A stretch of DNA of 64,000 nt from Propionibacteriaceae bacterium (GTDB taxonomy: Bacteria > Actinomycetota > Actinomycetes > Propionibacteriales > Propionibacteriaceae), in assembly GCA_009782915.1 (NCBI GenBank), contig WRIC01000011.1:1-64000 (forward strand), in the 5' to 3' direction. Of this stretch, positions 52,861 to 62,038 are shown one piece after another; position 1 is the stretch's first letter; every line of letters starts with the position of its first letter. The notes under the pieces are model-generated. The model was not told where the DNA came from. It saw nothing but the letters and a program-made list of their open reading frames with translations, and did no database searches. The translations under genes were made by a program, and so were the position numbers.

Positions 52861-53838
52861 TTATTCCACGGGTACGAGCGCATCGTCGTGGATGACACTT
52901 TGCGCCACCGACTCCGTACTGCCGCGATAGACGCCAGACAACTCGAGGCGGGCGATACGCGCCAAACGGTCGGCTTTATCGTTGAGCGGATGGCCGGCAT
53001 GGCCCTTCACCCAAAACAGCTCGCTTTGACTGGTGGCGAGCATTTGTCGGATCTTTGTTGCATATTCTGTGCAGCGCTTGTTTGGTGCCGAACCGGGGTT
53101 GTTGATCCACTTGATCGCCACCTGACAGTCGGTGTAAATATCCAGAGGCCCGCGAACAGTGGACAAAACAAGATCGATAGCGCGAAGCTCAGCTTCAGTC
53201 GGATTGTTGCCAGTACGCGAATTGCCGATCGCGTACCGTCCATCGGCGGCCACAAAAGCCCAGCCGATCCCCTTCCTTCCATGGAGGGCAGCTGAACCAT
53301 CGGTGGCCACCACCAAACGCGGCAGAGGCTGATCCAGCAGCTCCGATGATTGGAGGGAGGTTAACAAAGCGGTACGGTCACCGTAAACGATTGATGCCTC
53401 ATCGAGTGTCAGGTTCTCCAGGAGTTTCACCGCAGGGAAACTCCCCTGCGCAGACATGAGCATTTTCCGTACCCGGTGATAGCCCACATAAATGTCACCA
53501 ACAATGCCGTCGTCGCGGCATTGCGAATGAAGCCGACCAAACTCATCGAGAACAATCCCGCCAATCTCCTGGGCGGTCTGGGTTCTCGACACTGTGGTGA
53601 CAGTGATGTTCGGCTCAGCTGATCCGGCGCCAAAAATCAGGGTCTGCACATAGGGGTGAAGCGGTTTGCTCGGCGCATGGAAGGTGATCGCAGCACGCCA
53701 CCGGTTCTCAGTGGCGGACTGGGAGACCCTGTCTGTCTCGGCGGTGGATGGCGTAGCCACAGGCCCCGGCTGTCGGCGTACGAAAGCCCGAAAAGCATGT
53801 GCACAGAACCGCACAATCGTGTTGAAATAGTGCTTCAT
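52861..53838 (-). CDS. RNase H-domain protein with unassigned N terminus
   Basis: 325 residues. Residues about 175-310 have the RNase HI core: LVVATDGSAALHGRKGIGWA, ELRAIDLVLS, IYTDCQVAIKWIN, FWVKGHAGHPLNDKADRLA, with the four acidic residues present. The N-terminal 170 residues (basic start, then EFGRLHSQCRDDGIVGDIY) have no recognised domain. RNase HI alone is about 150 residues. It is probably cotranscribed with the SLOG-like gene. A role in R-loop removal or in an immunity pair is possible. Confidence 0.78.
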   Translation of the reverse strand: MKHYFNTIVRFCAHAFRAFVRRQPGPVATPSTAETDRVSQSATENRWRAAITFHAPSKPLHPYVQTLIFGAGSAEPNITVTTVSRTQTAQEIGGIVLDEFGRLHSQCRDDGIVGDIYVGYHRVRKMLMSAQGSFPAVKLLENLTLDEASIVYGDRTALLTSLQSSELLDQPLPRLVVATDGSAALHGRKGIGWAFVAADGRYAIGNSRTGNNPTEAELRAIDLVLSTVRGPLDIYTDCQVAIKWINNPGSAPNKRCTEYATKIRQMLATSQSELFWVKGHAGHPLNDKADRLARIARLELSGVYRGSTESVAQSVIHDDALVPVE

Positions 53839-54032
53839 TATCCTTCCTCACACTCCAGTGGGCGAATCTTCCCACGCCCAGTTTTGATAGTCACCATTGT
53901 CTCAGTTTGGTACGTCAAAAGCTCTCCTCTTTCCCGAATTTTTCGGTGAACGCAGTGGGGGTCATCTCCCGATTACGTACGCCCTCAACGACCGGACTAG
54001 ACTCCACTCACCCCCAAGGAGAGGAGCGCCCC

Positions 54033-55139
54033 ATGGGTATGACAGCGCTGTACATCGGTATTGGCAAATATCAGAACACAGAAAAGTACAACCCCCTGCC
54101 TAGTGAAAAGGCGGCCAAGGACATGGCCACCCTGCTGGCAAAAAACAAAGACAAGTCGAAGCAGTGGCGGCTGACAGAAGGATCAAACGGACCAGTGCTA
54201 CTGACCAGTGCCGGCAAGTTGGGGATAAGTGAGTCAGACATGAGAAAGAACCTCGGGAAACTCGTTATTGAACACAACGAGGATCTCCTGTTCTATTTCG
54301 CTGGCCACGGTCGAATTGCTACTAATAATGGTCGAGAAGATTTACTTCTTGTCGCCAGCGATGACCCAGGAGAGCCAGGAAAACCAGCTCAGGGTCTCTG
54401 GGTGAGTGATCTTTTCAGCGAGCTTCGCAAGGCAAAGCCGAATAGTGCAACAGTGATCCTTGATTGCTGCCATTCCGGCCATGCAGCTAAAGTGTGGGAC
54501 ACCCCCGATACCAACACTATTCTGCTTGCTAGTTCCCAAGCGCACCAACCTGCTATCTCAGACCCGAACGCCGATGTTCCGAACTTCACTCGACTCCTCC
54601 TTCAAGGACTTAAAGGAGCTGCGCGCGACATTCTAGGAAGGATCACCCCACTGTCGCTGTTTAGCCACACGGCAGGATATATGGAGGCTCAGAAAGACGG
54701 TCACACTCCAGTATTCAAAGGCGAAATCAACAAGCATGTTGTTCTTCGTCATGTTGACCCTGTCCTCAGCTCTGCGGATTTTGAAGGGTTAGCAGGCGAT
54801 GTCCAGATTACGCCACGACTTCGAGGACCGGCCTTTGAATACTCTGATCAAGAGGTTCCCGCTCAATTATCATGGGAGACCAGCGATACAGAATACCGAC
54901 CCACCTGTAGCCGGATGCCACCATGGGAAAAAGGGGATGACCCCGATAAGGGAGTCACTCGAGACCAAGACCTCATGGATTATTACAACCGTCTTCTCAG
55001 GGCTGGTCTCGTCGAGACGACAGACGATGAATACCTCTTTTGGACAGTCATGGCTAGCGCTCTTGGCGACGGAAAAACCCATGGCGTTCGGCTCACTCCA
55101 CTCGGACAGTATTTCTACAGCCTCTCCAGTCGCCAGTAG
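54033..55139 (+). CDS. Caspase-like (C14) protease
   Basis: 368 residues. The His-Cys dyad is visible: FYFAGHGR with His 92 and VILDCCHSGHA with Cys 146. ALYIGIGKYQN begins the fold, LLLVASDD and ILLASSQAHQPA complete it. The C-terminal 130 residues contain no clear sensor or TPR repeat; a winged-helix-like pattern (MDYYNRLLRAGLVETTDDEYLFWTV is longer than I can assign) is possible. ATG 54033 has AGGAGAGGAG upstream; the frame extends to 53907. It faces the two unknown genes 55157 and 55923. Confidence 0.82.
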   Translation: MGMTALYIGIGKYQNTEKYNPLPSEKAAKDMATLLAKNKDKSKQWRLTEGSNGPVLLTSAGKLGISESDMRKNLGKLVIEHNEDLLFYFAGHGRIATNNGREDLLLVASDDPGEPGKPAQGLWVSDLFSELRKAKPNSATVILDCCHSGHAAKVWDTPDTNTILLASSQAHQPAISDPNADVPNFTRLLLQGLKGAARDILGRITPLSLFSHTAGYMEAQKDGHTPVFKGEINKHVVLRHVDPVLSSADFEGLAGDVQITPRLRGPAFEYSDQEVPAQLSWETSDTEYRPTCSRMPPWEKGDDPDKGVTRDQDLMDYYNRLLRAGLVETTDDEYLFWTVMASALGDGKTHGVRLTPLGQYFYSLSSRQ

Positions 55140-55156
55140 AAACTCATGTGTAGGAA

Positions 55157-55906
55157 TCAGCTACGCAGGAGTGCCACGCTCTTCGGGTTCTCACCACCAT
55201 GAGCAGGAATAAGCTCAGCGTCTTCAGCAGAATCTCCTCGAATCAGTCTGATCCTTCCCGATTCGGTGTGTCCATCGGCCCAAGTGAACTCTAAATTAAC
55301 AAACCCTTCCCTGGTTTCGGAGAAGACCCCAACAGCAACAGATTCACCGACCAACCGCCAGCCGATTTGTAGACCGCTCACCAACCTGATTTCTTCCCAC
55401 TCTTTCGGATCGAACCTCAGGTCTGGTTCGATATCGGAGCTAGCAGCATAAGCAAACATGGGCTCCGCCATCACCGGATCTGGAGCGTACGTCACCCACT
55501 TAGCCCAATTGAATTTGTCACGAAAATCAGCTGGAAGACTGGCGATAGCTTCGTCATACCCAGGGCTGGAATAGAAACCCTCGACCATCAGTTTTCCTAG
55601 AAGACAGGTGTTCCACTGTGGACCACCAGAGGCTTTTTCTTTCTCAACAGTACGCTCAAGGCCATGAGGTATGGCTCGGTGTGTAATGCTGCGATAATCT
55701 TCCAGAAGTTGCACCAAGTAGCACTGAGATTGGATGTTCCAGAATATCGCCCGACAAATCTTTTCTGAAAAACCTACTCGCGATCCAGCGATCAGTGTTG
55801 ACGGGGGAATAAATGGATCATCGACACCACCGAACCAACGAACTGACTGTTCAAGAAGTAATTGCTCGATTGGATCGCTACTGTATTGTGTGGTTGAGTT
55901 ACTCAT
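55157..55906 (-). CDS. Unrecognised protein next to the caspase gene
   Basis: 249 residues, soluble, no membrane helix. Patterns such as SVRWFGGVDDPFIPP, GPQWNTCLLGKLMVEGF and EEIRLVSGLQIGWRLVG recur in no family known to me. It is the second gene of a leftward pair (16 bases after 55923) and stops 18 bases from the convergent caspase stop. A gasdermin was considered and rejected. Confidence 0.6.
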   Translation of the reverse strand: MSNSTTQYSSDPIEQLLLEQSVRWFGGVDDPFIPPSTLIAGSRVGFSEKICRAIFWNIQSQCYLVQLLEDYRSITHRAIPHGLERTVEKEKASGGPQWNTCLLGKLMVEGFYSSPGYDEAIASLPADFRDKFNWAKWVTYAPDPVMAEPMFAYAASSDIEPDLRFDPKEWEEIRLVSGLQIGWRLVGESVAVGVFSETREGFVNLEFTWADGHTESGRIRLIRGDSAEDAELIPAHGGENPKSVALLRS

Positions 55907-55922
55907 TTCTCTCTATCTCCTC

Positions 55923-58358
55923 TTAACTCATCTCAACATCATTGATTGTCTGGGGGAACCAGTGCTCCTGACATGAAATCCCCGCAATGCACCAGGGGTC
56001 TTCTCTGCCGAGTGCGCGTGCAACGGCATCCTCCACGTTGTGGAGTACGCCCGACCCATCAAGGCCATCGAGAATCCCCTCTCGATCAGAATCTCGCAAG
56101 AGATCGATACACTCGTGAGCTACTTTATGGGAGGTTTCAAAGTCCTCCTGCGTCTTCGTATCGACCCCTTGGGTCAACTGCTGTGTCAAAGCTTTCCACT
56201 GATCTGACAGGAGGGTGTCCCAGTCATCGCGGTGCATCGTGAATGCCTGGAAAACCTCACCATCGTGTGGAATCTCCTTGCGCTGGACGACTACGCTGGC
56301 AGCCTCCAACAGCCCGTACATCGCGCCACTGTCATTGAGGTGTTTGTTCATTTTCTCCACCCCACGATCCATATTGTCCTTATCTTCCATACATTCCAGA
56401 GGAGCCAGACTGGAGAGAATATACAAGATAACCCGCAATTTCTTGCTCACCTCCTTCTGGCTATTGGTCGCTTCATTTCCGTGTTGGTCAACAACAAGGT
56501 CATAGTCGGCCGCGGTCTGACGTCTCGCGTTTCTCAGGGCCACAACATTTCCAGTATTCGTGAAACCTGGATTCCCTAAGTAGTAGGCAATAGCACCAAC
56601 ATGCATCAGGTGATCGAGATCAAAGGAAAAGACTTCCAGCTCTCGTGGTTCTGATTCGCCCTCGGGTAGTTTCTTCTCGGGTTGTGCAACATTGACTTGC
56701 TCAGCTTGAACGCGTTCCGTTTCGACAGGCGCATCATCAGCAAGCGCGTCATCCCAGATCTTGTTGAAAAGCAGAGAAAAGCCAGATTGTTGATACTCAA
56801 TCTTGAAGTATTCTTTCTCTGCTGACATGGTCTTGTCGGGGGTTACCCAACCAAATCGTCTGGTCTGCAGTTCATACCTGTCGCCCTTGCGTTTTGTTTC
56901 ACCGCCCTTGCTTCCCCGTTCATCAATTTCGCCAAGGAGAGCATCCCAGTATTGTTGCTGCCCCTGGGCTTCACCTGACTCAGTGTCACCTCGAAACTCA
57001 GCCAGCATCTCTTTTTGGTAGATCCGGTGCAAAAGAATCCATTTCACATTCCTTTTTTCTTCTTCCCCAGCATCGTTGCGGAAACGTATTACTTGTGTGA
57101 AGCTCAGCCGTGCAAACTGCGCACCCCAAAGGGATTCGGCGTAATCAAGATCACCGCGATAGGTTGCCCGGGTGGCCAAACTCTTGCGGGCATTAGCAAG
57201 TGAGGTCTCCACCAAGTTCGCTTGCTCAACCTCAAAAGTGCTACTGACATCCACACCCTTTAACTTTTCCTCAATCTCTTCGTCTTCTTCACCAACTATC
57301 CGAATACTGACAACATCAGCATCTTGCACTTGAGTAGGTTTTTTGTAGGTCACCTCTCCACCGTCTGCTTCACTTTGGTCATCCTCCGGCTCCCCTTGAG
57401 TTGACTTTCGACTTTGCGAGAATGACAACCAACTGTTGTTTCGGGAGTTGCCAAAAATATCTTCTTCCAAAACTCGCGCCGCTGCCTTCTCAAAATTGCG
57501 GTACCTGTCATCGTTACCTTCGCGGTTTTCTTCCGCCTCACAGCTAGCTTGATGAAGGCGAATATTCCAGATCAGCCATTCAGGGATAAGATCATCCGCC
57601 ACCTGAGCATCCCCGAAGTCGTACTGCGCTCGACCTGACTGGTTGCGCACAACAGCAACGTTCCTTAAACCCCCTTCATGCTCTTTGTGGCGTGTCTGCT
57701 GAGGTGTCACGCAATCCAACCACTCCCTGAGAGCTCGAATGATTTCACCAGGAATCCGACCCTCCTCAACACCCACATCTCGAAGTCGCTCGACAAGATC
57801 CGGGCAACAGGAATACCCGTCCAGCTGGGTGTCCCATTGTTTGGGATCCCCATCGAGACTGCCAATGTCAAGATTCAGGACCTTTTCTAGCTTTCTCAAG
57901 GCCACACCCCGAATCGTCTCTATAAACACTGCCTCCACAGCTTCAGGGACTGTCATTCGTTCAGCGGGCACCAGGTCTCTCCACGATTTTTCATCGAACC
58001 AGTTCTGGATTTTCTCCTCGATGAGTCCCGCCGCATATCTCTGCGCTCGTGGGGAATTATTCACTTTGTGTAGCTCTTCATTCCTCTTTTTCCACTCTTT
58101 GTCCCTATCGGTGTCTTCAAGTGGATTTCTCACACCTACCGGGACACCTCTATATACTTGCGGCACACCTTCTTGACTCATGCAGTACTGTGGGTCAGTT
58201 TCTAGCAAGGTGCACAGCGCCCGAAAAAGATGGGTGTTATTCCTTGGCTTCACCATGAAACCGACTTCGTCATTAAGGAAAACACCTGCGTCTGGTGAAT
58301 CAGCCCAATAGCCATTCATTAGGCGGGGCTCAAAGTTCAATCTTTCATTGTTCGGCAT
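55923..58358 (-). CDS. Unrecognised 811-residue protein
   Basis: 811 residues from ATG 58358 (GAGGA 6 bases upstream; the frame reaches 58577). Highly charged, mostly helical by composition, with acidic patches (EDDQSEADGGEV, EEDEEIEEKL). No catalytic motif I can name. Its end (DPWCIAGISCQEHWFPQT) has Cys and Trp. Size and position suggest a scaffold or sensor for the neighbouring genes. Confidence 0.65.
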   Translation of the reverse strand: MPNNERLNFEPRLMNGYWADSPDAGVFLNDEVGFMVKPRNNTHLFRALCTLLETDPQYCMSQEGVPQVYRGVPVGVRNPLEDTDRDKEWKKRNEELHKVNNSPRAQRYAAGLIEEKIQNWFDEKSWRDLVPAERMTVPEAVEAVFIETIRGVALRKLEKVLNLDIGSLDGDPKQWDTQLDGYSCCPDLVERLRDVGVEEGRIPGEIIRALREWLDCVTPQQTRHKEHEGGLRNVAVVRNQSGRAQYDFGDAQVADDLIPEWLIWNIRLHQASCEAEENREGNDDRYRNFEKAAARVLEEDIFGNSRNNSWLSFSQSRKSTQGEPEDDQSEADGGEVTYKKPTQVQDADVVSIRIVGEEDEEIEEKLKGVDVSSTFEVEQANLVETSLANARKSLATRATYRGDLDYAESLWGAQFARLSFTQVIRFRNDAGEEEKRNVKWILLHRIYQKEMLAEFRGDTESGEAQGQQQYWDALLGEIDERGSKGGETKRKGDRYELQTRRFGWVTPDKTMSAEKEYFKIEYQQSGFSLLFNKIWDDALADDAPVETERVQAEQVNVAQPEKKLPEGESEPRELEVFSFDLDHLMHVGAIAYYLGNPGFTNTGNVVALRNARRQTAADYDLVVDQHGNEATNSQKEVSKKLRVILYILSSLAPLECMEDKDNMDRGVEKMNKHLNDSGAMYGLLEAASVVVQRKEIPHDGEVFQAFTMHRDDWDTLLSDQWKALTQQLTQGVDTKTQEDFETSHKVAHECIDLLRDSDREGILDGLDGSGVLHNVEDAVARALGREDPWCIAGISCQEHWFPQTINDVEMS

Positions 58359-58517
58359 CATATTCCTCGTTGATTGACAGGCCGGAAGGTGAAAACCACG
58401 TGGCTCACCTTGCCTAATTCTGGCACAACTAACGAGGCAGTAACACCCGCCTTGCTTCCGCGGGCAGGGTGGGCTCATACCATCTCTCATGGGGTGAAGG
58501 CTTGTGGTGATGCGGTG

Positions 58518-58551
58518 GCAGGGGACTGCTGAGGCCCCAACAGTCCCCTGC
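58518..58551. terminator. Terminator-like hairpin after the 58561 gene
   Basis: GCAGGGGACTG (58518-58528) pairs with CAGTCCCCTGC (58541-58551), an 11-base perfect stem with a 12-base loop, just downstream of the minus-strand stop at 58561. No T run, but it is the strongest stem in this gap. Confidence 0.5.
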
Positions 58552-58560
58552 AACGTTCTA

Positions 58561-59949
58561 TTAAGCAACGTGAGCAAACTTGACCAGCTCGATAGAGTCG
58601 ATATCTCGCTCCAAACCCTCTCGCTGATGTCGCAAAGTCACCACGTGGCCCATCGCTGTCCTGGCAGGACCCGTATCCAGAGAAGGAGCTCCGTCCAGCC
58701 CACACGAAAACGACTTCACCAAGTGCACCTGACCGTTGTCATTCGTGGCAGTGATTTCAGGATACGCTGGCAGACTAATTCCACTGGCACCAACCTGAAT
58801 ATACCCCCATTCATAAGGCCTGATAGCCTGGCACACTTCCGACACCGTGTCCGCAATTACCCGTGGCAGACTAGTGTTCACCACAATTGCATCAAGATCT
58901 TTGGCCTGGCTCACCAGCGACTGGGCCTTCTGCTTGTTCTCAACCTGCACTCTGGCAACTTCTGTGCCCCAAGCAGTGAGTTCATCAGCACGCCGAGAGT
59001 GCAAGCTGCCATCCATTGCCTTTGCAGCGTACGCAAGGCCTGGCATGGCAAACCCAGCGATCAGCGACACAGCGATAATCGTTGCGCTCGTATACCATGC
59101 AGGATCTTCTAGCGCCTGCAACCCACGGATAATGAGGGTCGCAGACAGGACGACTCCCAAAAACGCACAGAGGACCAGCATCCAGTTTCTTTTGTTGAAT
59201 AGTGGCTCTGCAGCGCTCATCTTGCCCTCGACTCTGGCTTCCCTAGCCTGATTGTGGGCAACACCGGCAGTCTTAGCAGCAAATGCGACAGCAATGGCAA
59301 CCAAGAGCACGAGAACTACGGTTAACACCCACACGAGCAAACCTCCACCAGCAGTAGGGTGCAGGATATTTACATTCCAGAGGAATGTCAGCCATGCCAA
59401 AAGGCCGACGATTTCCAAGAACGGCAACACTTCACCAGCAACATCGAGCCAATGGGAAACACGGACATGGTGAGTTAAACCAGCATCCTCATCTCCTTTA
59501 ATAACTGCCTGGTCACCAGCTACTTGATCGTAGGCCGCCTTGATACCGTACGTGAAACCGGTTTCCTCACACGTATGAGTACCTTTGTCATCGTTGGCTG
59601 CCGCGATGGCAATTTTCACCTTAGCATGAAGCTTTTCAATATCTATAAGAGCCGGATTGACAGTCTCCTCCAAACCCTTGTTCATAACGTCCTCCCCCGA
59701 TGCCACATAGGGACGAGTGATGGTTACGATAGCGTCCTTCGACATGACGAATTGGTCAGCAGTAAGACCCTTCCCGGCATTTGATCGGATCATCTGTGCG
59801 GCAGCAGCCGTACCCTGGTCGAACACAGTCTTGGTGACCAAATCCGCCTTTTTCGCCATCCTCCACGTGTACATCAACGGGAAGTGGGCATGGGTAGCCA
59901 GATTAGTCTCTTGCGGTTCATTGTGGATAGGAATGAGTGTTGTGCTCAT
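58561..59949 (-). CDS. Four-helix membrane protein of unknown function
   Basis: 462 residues. Four membrane helices lie near 175-200, 207-232, 268-290 and 300-325; the N-terminal 170 and C-terminal 135 residues are soluble, the latter with VARVQVENKQKAQSLVSQAK, likely coiled. No motif identifies it. It is the last gene of an operon after an OmpA-domain protein (17 bases apart). A motor-like (ZorA/MotA) role was considered but helices and loops do not match. Confidence 0.65.
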   Translation of the reverse strand: MSTTLIPIHNEPQETNLATHAHFPLMYTWRMAKKADLVTKTVFDQGTAAAAQMIRSNAGKGLTADQFVMSKDAIVTITRPYVASGEDVMNKGLEETVNPALIDIEKLHAKVKIAIAAANDDKGTHTCEETGFTYGIKAAYDQVAGDQAVIKGDEDAGLTHHVRVSHWLDVAGEVLPFLEIVGLLAWLTFLWNVNILHPTAGGGLLVWVLTVVLVLLVAIAVAFAAKTAGVAHNQAREARVEGKMSAAEPLFNKRNWMLVLCAFLGVVLSATLIIRGLQALEDPAWYTSATIIAVSLIAGFAMPGLAYAAKAMDGSLHSRRADELTAWGTEVARVQVENKQKAQSLVSQAKDLDAIVVNTSLPRVIADTVSEVCQAIRPYEWGYIQVGASGISLPAYPEITATNDNGQVHLVKSFSCGLDGAPSLDTGPARTAMGHVVTLRHQREGLERDIDSIELVKFAHVA

Positions 59950-59966
59950 GATTTCACTTACTTTCT

Positions 59967-61214
59967 TTAGACAGCTGTGGTCGAAATAACCACAGCGCGG
60001 TTTTGGGGGGACTTGGGATCTTGGGGGTAAGGCAGGTGACTTGTGCCACCAAATCCTTGAATAGTCATGATGGACCTCGGAATGCCAAAATCATCAGCCA
60101 GCATGGTGGCCACTTTGTTGGCTCTAGCCTGGGCTAGAGGTTTTCCATAATCTGAATCAAGCGGGTTTCCCAGAGAATCGAAACCACCCTCATAGGAAAC
60201 CGTGCCCATCACGGTGATCGCCGGAGCAGACCTCATTGCCGTTACGCAATCTTGCAGATTGGCGCGAGTCTTGTTTTCATCCACGAACATGTCACTACCA
60301 AAGACGAAGAACACGTCCGAGAGCGTGCAGGTAACACCCCCATCTGCTGTTGGCTGTGGCGCAATAGGTGTATCCGGCAAAGTCGGAAGTGGCACGATAG
60401 CAACCTGCTCTTGGGAAGCCGATTGACCTGGGGGCATATTAATGAATAACACCGAACTGGCCGACGCATTCATGAGAAGACCAGACCACATTTCATGGAG
60501 ATATTGTGTTTGTGTTGAGCGCATCTCCTGGCCACCAGCGGGAGCAGTCATCACGAATTTGACTTCGGCTCCCGCCAAGTCTGGCACTGCCCTGGCATCA
60601 TTGAGAGTATTCACTAGGTCGGCGACTGGCACCGTCCACGCTAGATCCCGGGTATCATCTGGGTCGCAAAGATCGAGGCCACTGCTGAAAATCCACACCG
60701 GAACTCCATGGGGAATACGAGCCTGAAGTAAGCCTGCGTAAAGCCCACGTGAAGTTGTACCCGGAGTTGACCGATTCATCTCATTAATAAGCGCTTCCAG
60801 GTGGATGTCGATCGCCTGTTGAATTCGATCCGGTACGTTGAGTACCTCTCCACCTGAGGTTCTGGGTGTCAGGTCGCGAGTCACCGTGGAAGTAGACCCA
60901 TCACCTTCAACGCGCACAAGTAAGATCGAATTGTGATCATTCGCGATAGTGGTTATTGCTGTGACAAAATCCGCTGGCGGAGAATATGCTGTTTGTTGCG
61001 CATCAGGAGCTGTATAAACCACCACTGCTGCAACCTCGGGGGGAGTTGACACTGAAGGAGGGATGAGAATCCCTGCCAACACAAAACCAGCAACAGCTAG
61101 CACCACAACAACCACTGCGCTCCAACGCTTGTGGTGACGAGATCTAGTGCCAGCAAATCTGATGGCTGAGTTTCGGCTCTTGGCCCGATAACTAGGAACT
61201 TTTCTATTCATCAT
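59967..61214 (-). CDS. Membrane-anchored OmpA-domain protein with vWA-like region
   Basis: 415 residues. A basic N terminus is followed by one helix (about 33-52). The central 230 residues (VAAVVVYTAPDAQQTAYSPP, VPVWIFSSGLDLCDP) look like a vWA-type fold. The last 125 residues are an OmpA/MotB domain: FVFGSDMFVDENKTRANL, LAQARANKVATMLADDFGIP, PQNRAVVIST. OmpA domains bind peptidoglycan. ATG 61214 overlaps the 41-residue ORF's stop as ATGA. Confidence 0.8.
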   Translation of the reverse strand: MMNRKVPSYRAKSRNSAIRFAGTRSRHHKRWSAVVVVVLAVAGFVLAGILIPPSVSTPPEVAAVVVYTAPDAQQTAYSPPADFVTAITTIANDHNSILLVRVEGDGSTSTVTRDLTPRTSGGEVLNVPDRIQQAIDIHLEALINEMNRSTPGTTSRGLYAGLLQARIPHGVPVWIFSSGLDLCDPDDTRDLAWTVPVADLVNTLNDARAVPDLAGAEVKFVMTAPAGGQEMRSTQTQYLHEMWSGLLMNASASSVLFINMPPGQSASQEQVAIVPLPTLPDTPIAPQPTADGGVTCTLSDVFFVFGSDMFVDENKTRANLQDCVTAMRSAPAITVMGTVSYEGGFDSLGNPLDSDYGKPLAQARANKVATMLADDFGIPRSIMTIQGFGGTSHLPYPQDPKSPQNRAVVISTTAV

Positions 61215-61336
61215 TCTTCATCCTTCGTGAAGTAGTAGTGACGGGGAACGCAGAAATTGCGTCCTTGGTTGGCAGCAGAATCGTCGTGGGAAACCCTTCC
61301 CACAACATCGATCGGTGAAAATAGACCTGGTCTCAT
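61211..61336 (-). CDS. 41-residue microprotein coupled to the OmpA-domain gene
   Basis: Reads MRPGLFSPIDVVGRVSHDD, then SAANQGRNFCVPRHYYFTKDEE's latter part. AAGGAG lies 5 bases before ATG 61336 and its TGA overlaps the next ATG. Soluble, one Cys, two His. No family known. Confidence 0.55.
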   Translation of the reverse strand: MRPGLFSPIDVVGRVSHDDSAANQGRNFCVPRHYYFTKDEE

Positions 61337-61347
61337 TTCTTCTCCTT

Positions 61348-61515
61348 TCACCTGTAAATACCATCCACAACACCTCTCCCGGAGAGGTTTTGGGAATCGA
61401 CCGGAATTTTCGCCTGGGGCGCTAGTGAGCCACCGTGTTTTGCCACGTACAGTGGGCACGTCAAACAGGCGGTCGGGGTCGTAGTAAGTGTCGTCAAGAC
61501 AGTGTCTGTGAACAT
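61348..61515 (-). CDS. 55-residue microprotein, first gene of the OmpA operon
   Basis: Begins MFTDTVLTTLTTTPTACLTC and ends SGRGVVDGIYR. AAGGAG lies 7 bases before ATG 61515. It is 11 bases from the 41-residue gene. Two degenerate copies of its 3' end are found upstream (near 61565-61590 and 61705-61735), so it was repeatedly duplicated or its end is part of a repeat. Confidence 0.5.
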   Translation of the reverse strand: MFTDTVLTTLTTTPTACLTCPLYVAKHGGSLAPQAKIPVDSQNLSGRGVVDGIYR

Positions 61516-61539
61516 GGGAAAACTCCTTCAAACAATGGA

Positions 61540-62030
61540 CGACAAAAAGTGCCGTCACCGATAAAGACCACCCACGACACCTTTCCCGGACTAGGAATGA
61601 AAAATGGGTGAAAAATTCCTGGGAGTAACACTGTGGATTCTGGACCCTGCGAGTCGCTTCGCTCCGCAGGGCGACGGGGGTTGGGTACAAAAGTGCCGTC
61701 GTAAATAAAGACCATCCACGAAGGGGTTCCCGGAACAGAAACGAAAATGAGGGGAAAGATCTTTGGGAATACTGTGGATTCTGGACCCTGCGAGACGGTG
61801 CTTCGCCCGTCCGCAGGGAGACGGGGGTTGGTGCATCGGCTGTCCACACGGTGACGGGGGTTGGTGCTTCGGTTGTCCGAAGGGCGACGAGGGCGGCGCA
61901 TTGGATGTCCGCAGGGAGACGGGGGTTGGTGCATCGGCTGTCCACACGGTGACGGGGGCAGTGCATCGGGTGTCCACACGGTGGTATCAGGTGGGCGTAC
62001 TGTGGAAAACAAAGTACTCTGGGTATCAGG
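61540..62030. repeat. Mixed repeats between the OmpA operon and the lipoprotein gene
   Basis: Holds two decayed copies of the microprotein 3' end, each beside a common-family hairpin (61630-61675, CCCTGCG/CGCAGGG; 61780-61830, same stem with a longer arm). Then come several TGTCCACACGGTGACGGGGG / GTCCGCAGGGAGACGGGGG units of about 35 bases (61800-61990). The 278-codon minus-strand frame across this area is an artefact of the repeats. Confidence 0.6.
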
Positions 62031-62038
62031 AGGACATC

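Noticed and set aside
55157-55906. Bacterial gasdermin next to the caspase-like protease
   Set aside because: Length is similar, but there is no N-terminal Cys for acylation, no pore-forming pattern and no short C-terminal inhibitory tail.
58561-61214. Zorya-type (ZorA/ZorB) motor pair
   Set aside because: The OmpA-domain protein has a large vWA-like middle unlike ZorB, and the four-helix protein lacks the MotA-like helix order and long tail; no zorC/D/E genes are adjacent.
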